From the NCBI GenBank assembly GCA_964409775.1, contig CAYPEI010000013.1, positions 31,420 through 95,419 on the forward strand: a stretch of 64,000 bases of DNA, in the 5' to 3' direction. Under the pieces are notes generated by a model that searched no databases, was not told the origin of the DNA, and saw only the letters and a program-made list of their open reading frames with translations. Positions 63,301 through 64,000 of the stretch are shown piece after piece. The number at the start of each line of letters is the position of its first letter. Positions within the stretch are counted from its first letter, which is position 1. This stretch comes from JAHBXL01 sp964409775. GTDB lineage: Bacteria > Planctomycetota > Phycisphaerae > Phycisphaerales > UBA1924. Made by a program: the position numbers and the translations under genes.

Positions 63301-63816
63301 GGCACCACCGTCACCCTGATCGACCAGCCCGGCACCCCCGGCCCCGGCCAGGGCTTCGGCTTCTCCGCCGACAACTACGGCGCCCCGGGCAGCCCGTTCG
63401 TCCTCGACGACGCGGCCGCGCAGACCTACGACACCCCGCAGGTCGCTCTGCCGGGCACCAACAACGTCACCGGCTCCTGGAAGCCGGACCTCGGCCCCCT
63501 CTCCGCCTTCAACGGCCTCAACGCCAACAGCAACTGGATCCTCACCGTCGAGGACTTCGCGGCTGGCGATACCGGCACGATCATGGAGTGGGGCATCTAC
63601 GTGAACCAGGGCGGCTCGGTCTGCGGGCCGGCGTTCTGCGATGCTGACTGGTGCCACGACGGCGTCGTGGGCGTGCCGGACATCTTCTGCTTCCTGTCCG
63701 ATTGGTTCGCCTTCGTCCCGGCTGCCCGCTGCTATGGCGGCACCTGCGGCGTCCCGGCGATCTTCGCCTTCCTGTCCGTCTGGTTCGCCACCGGCCAGGG
63801 CCCCTGCACCCCGTAA
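60355..63816 (+). CDS. Secreted multi-domain protein with beta-sandwich repeats, P domain and dockerin-like C-terminus
   Basis: A 1153-residue exported protein. ATG 60355 has AAGAGG upstream and a signal peptide (RAMVVACGAVGLMASLATA). A Gln/Pro/Lys linker leads to five related beta-sandwich repeats and one divergent block, several with the motif CNDD(F/S)CGLQS. A short Cys-rich motif (KCCIASVCS...CNAGG) precedes a proprotein-convertase P-like domain (about 915-1080: SGGVITDLNVGLNINHTWQG, WILTVEDFAAGDTG, WGIYV). The end has VPDIFCFLSDWF and VPAIFAFLSVWF and finishes GPCTP. The repeats share 37-base identical DNA stretches. It has its own promoter and terminator. Confidence 0.87.
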   Translation: MRTRSCNKVRAMVVACGAVGLMASLATAQQAQRPVPPEVQKKIAQQQKEPVKTPQASPTTASPDAKRAAQAAQAGGGTVVVRGPGNATDDCLSAPTVDVGSWGYNTNGFTGSDITACAFNDTFDGWWRFVPSTSGTATVQTCGQTGDTTLAAFDNCGGTQLACNDDNCGLLSSISFPVTAGVPYFVRICGYNGSFVTGTASFSVAGGGGPVGDTCGTAPIVNEGTHPYNLAGATNDWAGSCGATGTAEDVWLRYVATQTGTCTVSTCGLTGGDSVLAALSSCAGPELACNDDSCGLQSTVAFPVSAGNTYYIRIADFAGGTHSGSVSISVTAPATNENCDPSNPVLALGVPQFGNNTGATTDVFLNDICGPFVGSGGSADLFYQFTAPAADTYRFNTCGSTIDSVIAVFGGCPADEFSNLLGCNDDFCGAQSSVDIPLGAGQHVYVRVSSYTGGPQGAFQVMVNVAPPPAANEACGASNPLVTLGVPEFGDTTGAATDAFITLAQCTPFGSGGERDLYYRFIAPSAGCYDFSLCGSGFDTHLAVFGGCPVDENSNLLGCNDDFCGLQSQVSGLTLAANQEVYIRVAGYGGAQGTFTLLVSNAAPPPPPCITCVGTTVTEVETDCGIAPGGDFVNGGCNSPIGAVTSVSLGDVICGTGAFNGATRDTDWYEFSIGSAQQVTMTGTADFPFAMVIIDTNCPPALLSTFTNTAACGVGSTTACLNPGTYRAFFAPQFASLVACSACGGGPAGNGYSLSITGVSCTPPEPGAGDDCAMPIVVSAPSSTPGTTIGAAPSAANCVGTAPDVFFRLTAPATGSYTIDTCGSAYDTSLAVYTDCTFATVLGCNDDFCGLQSGLTLDLTGGSTYIIRVGGFASQSGNFTLNISAPPIPTGKCCIASVCSIRTQADCLANSGTYGGDGTNCNAGGGYTASTAPALAIPDSGGGAVTSTLAGSGGVITDLNVGLNINHTWQGDLKVQLTHVNSGTTVTLIDQPGTPGPGQGFGFSADNYGAPGSPFVLDDAAAQTYDTPQVALPGTNNVTGSWKPDLGPLSAFNGLNANSNWILTVEDFAAGDTGTIMEWGIYVNQGGSVCGPAFCDADWCHDGVVGVPDIFCFLSDWFAFVPAARCYGGTCGVPAIFAFLSVWFATGQGPCTP

Positions 63817-63864
63817 TCTCTGACGCCCGGTCCTGAACCGGGCAGACGAGTCCGCGACAACACC

Positions 63865-63896
63865 AAGGGCCCCCGTCACCGGACGGGGGCCCTTTT
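63865..63896 (+). terminator. Rho-independent terminator after the secreted protein gene
   Basis: GGGCCCCCGTC (63867-63877) and GACGGGGGCCC (63882-63892) form a perfect eleven-base-pair stem with loop ACCG, extended by two A-T pairs, followed by TTTTC. It lies about 50 bases beyond the stop codon. Confidence 0.92.
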
Positions 63897-63900
63897 CATT

Positions 63901-64000
63901 GCGCCCCAGCCCATCTGCACCCAGCCCCCGAAGCCCAAAAAGAACGGTTCTTCCGGGATCTGCGGGGTGAATGCTGTCGAAGAAGGGCAGGCGGTACCTG
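63901..64000. other. Right edge of window, no gene seen
   Basis: The last 100 bases after the terminator show no start codon with a plausible reading frame or ribosome site. A gene could begin beyond the edge. Confidence 0.5.

Overview
The window is very GC-rich bacterial DNA that looks like a planctomycete of the Phycisphaerae/Phycisphaerales type. The evidence is three large secreted proteins with the C-terminal dockerin-like VPDIFxFLSxWF repeats typical of that group, a PEP-CTERM-like exported protein, a MoxR/DUF58/BatA operon, kinase-propeller signalling, ECF sigma factors and many lineage-specific exported proteins. Taxonomy is inferred from protein style only. No rRNA, tRNA, CRISPR array or phage was found.

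Layout. 1-2.7 kb: three-gene proton-translocating transhydrogenase (pntA, pntAB, partial pntB). 3-9 kb: a dockerin-type secreted protein and a large exported protein of unknown function. 9-12.7 kb: a THUMP-like methyltransferase, then an exported protein, an ECF sigma factor and its coupled membrane partner. 12.8-14.1 kb: an iodotyrosine-deiodinase-like flavoprotein and a DUF433/DUF5615 toxin-antitoxin pair. 14.1-23.9 kb: a minus-strand operon of NHL lipoprotein, VWA/GATase-like membrane protein, MoxR, DUF58 and BatA, with two GxxExxY genes lodged in its gaps. 24.3-27.9 kb: PEP-CTERM-like and dockerin-type secreted proteins. 28-32.8 kb: ABC permease, M24 peptidase and accB-accC. 32.8-35.6 kb: a nucleotidyltransferase-like gene inside inverted repeats, a GAF-PP2C phosphatase and a Fur-like regulator. 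35.7-39.1 kb: GT-C membrane enzyme and a flippase-like protein. 39.2-47.2 kb, mostly minus strand: a thioredoxin fusion, der, pyrB, pyrR, a second ECF sigma/partner pair and OmpH. 47.3-64 kb: phosphoesterase, AsmA-like protein, glycosyltransferase, Ser/Thr kinase with propeller, alanine racemase, DEAD-box helicase and a third dockerin-type protein with its own promoter and terminator.

The most unusual signal is a recurring architecture. Three small minus-strand genes (two GxxExxY proteins and one nucleotidyltransferase) each sit between a locus-specific pair of imperfect inverted repeats built from CAGAG motifs. The polarity is the same each time: a purine-rich CAGAG arm 5' of the gene on its coding strand and a CTCTG arm 3'. 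Two of the three interrupt the MoxR operon. In one, the 3' arm encodes the protein's last residues and stop codon. Heptanucleotide tandem arrays occur nearby, and one supplies the end of the VWA gene. These loci may be small mobile or RNA-structured passenger elements.
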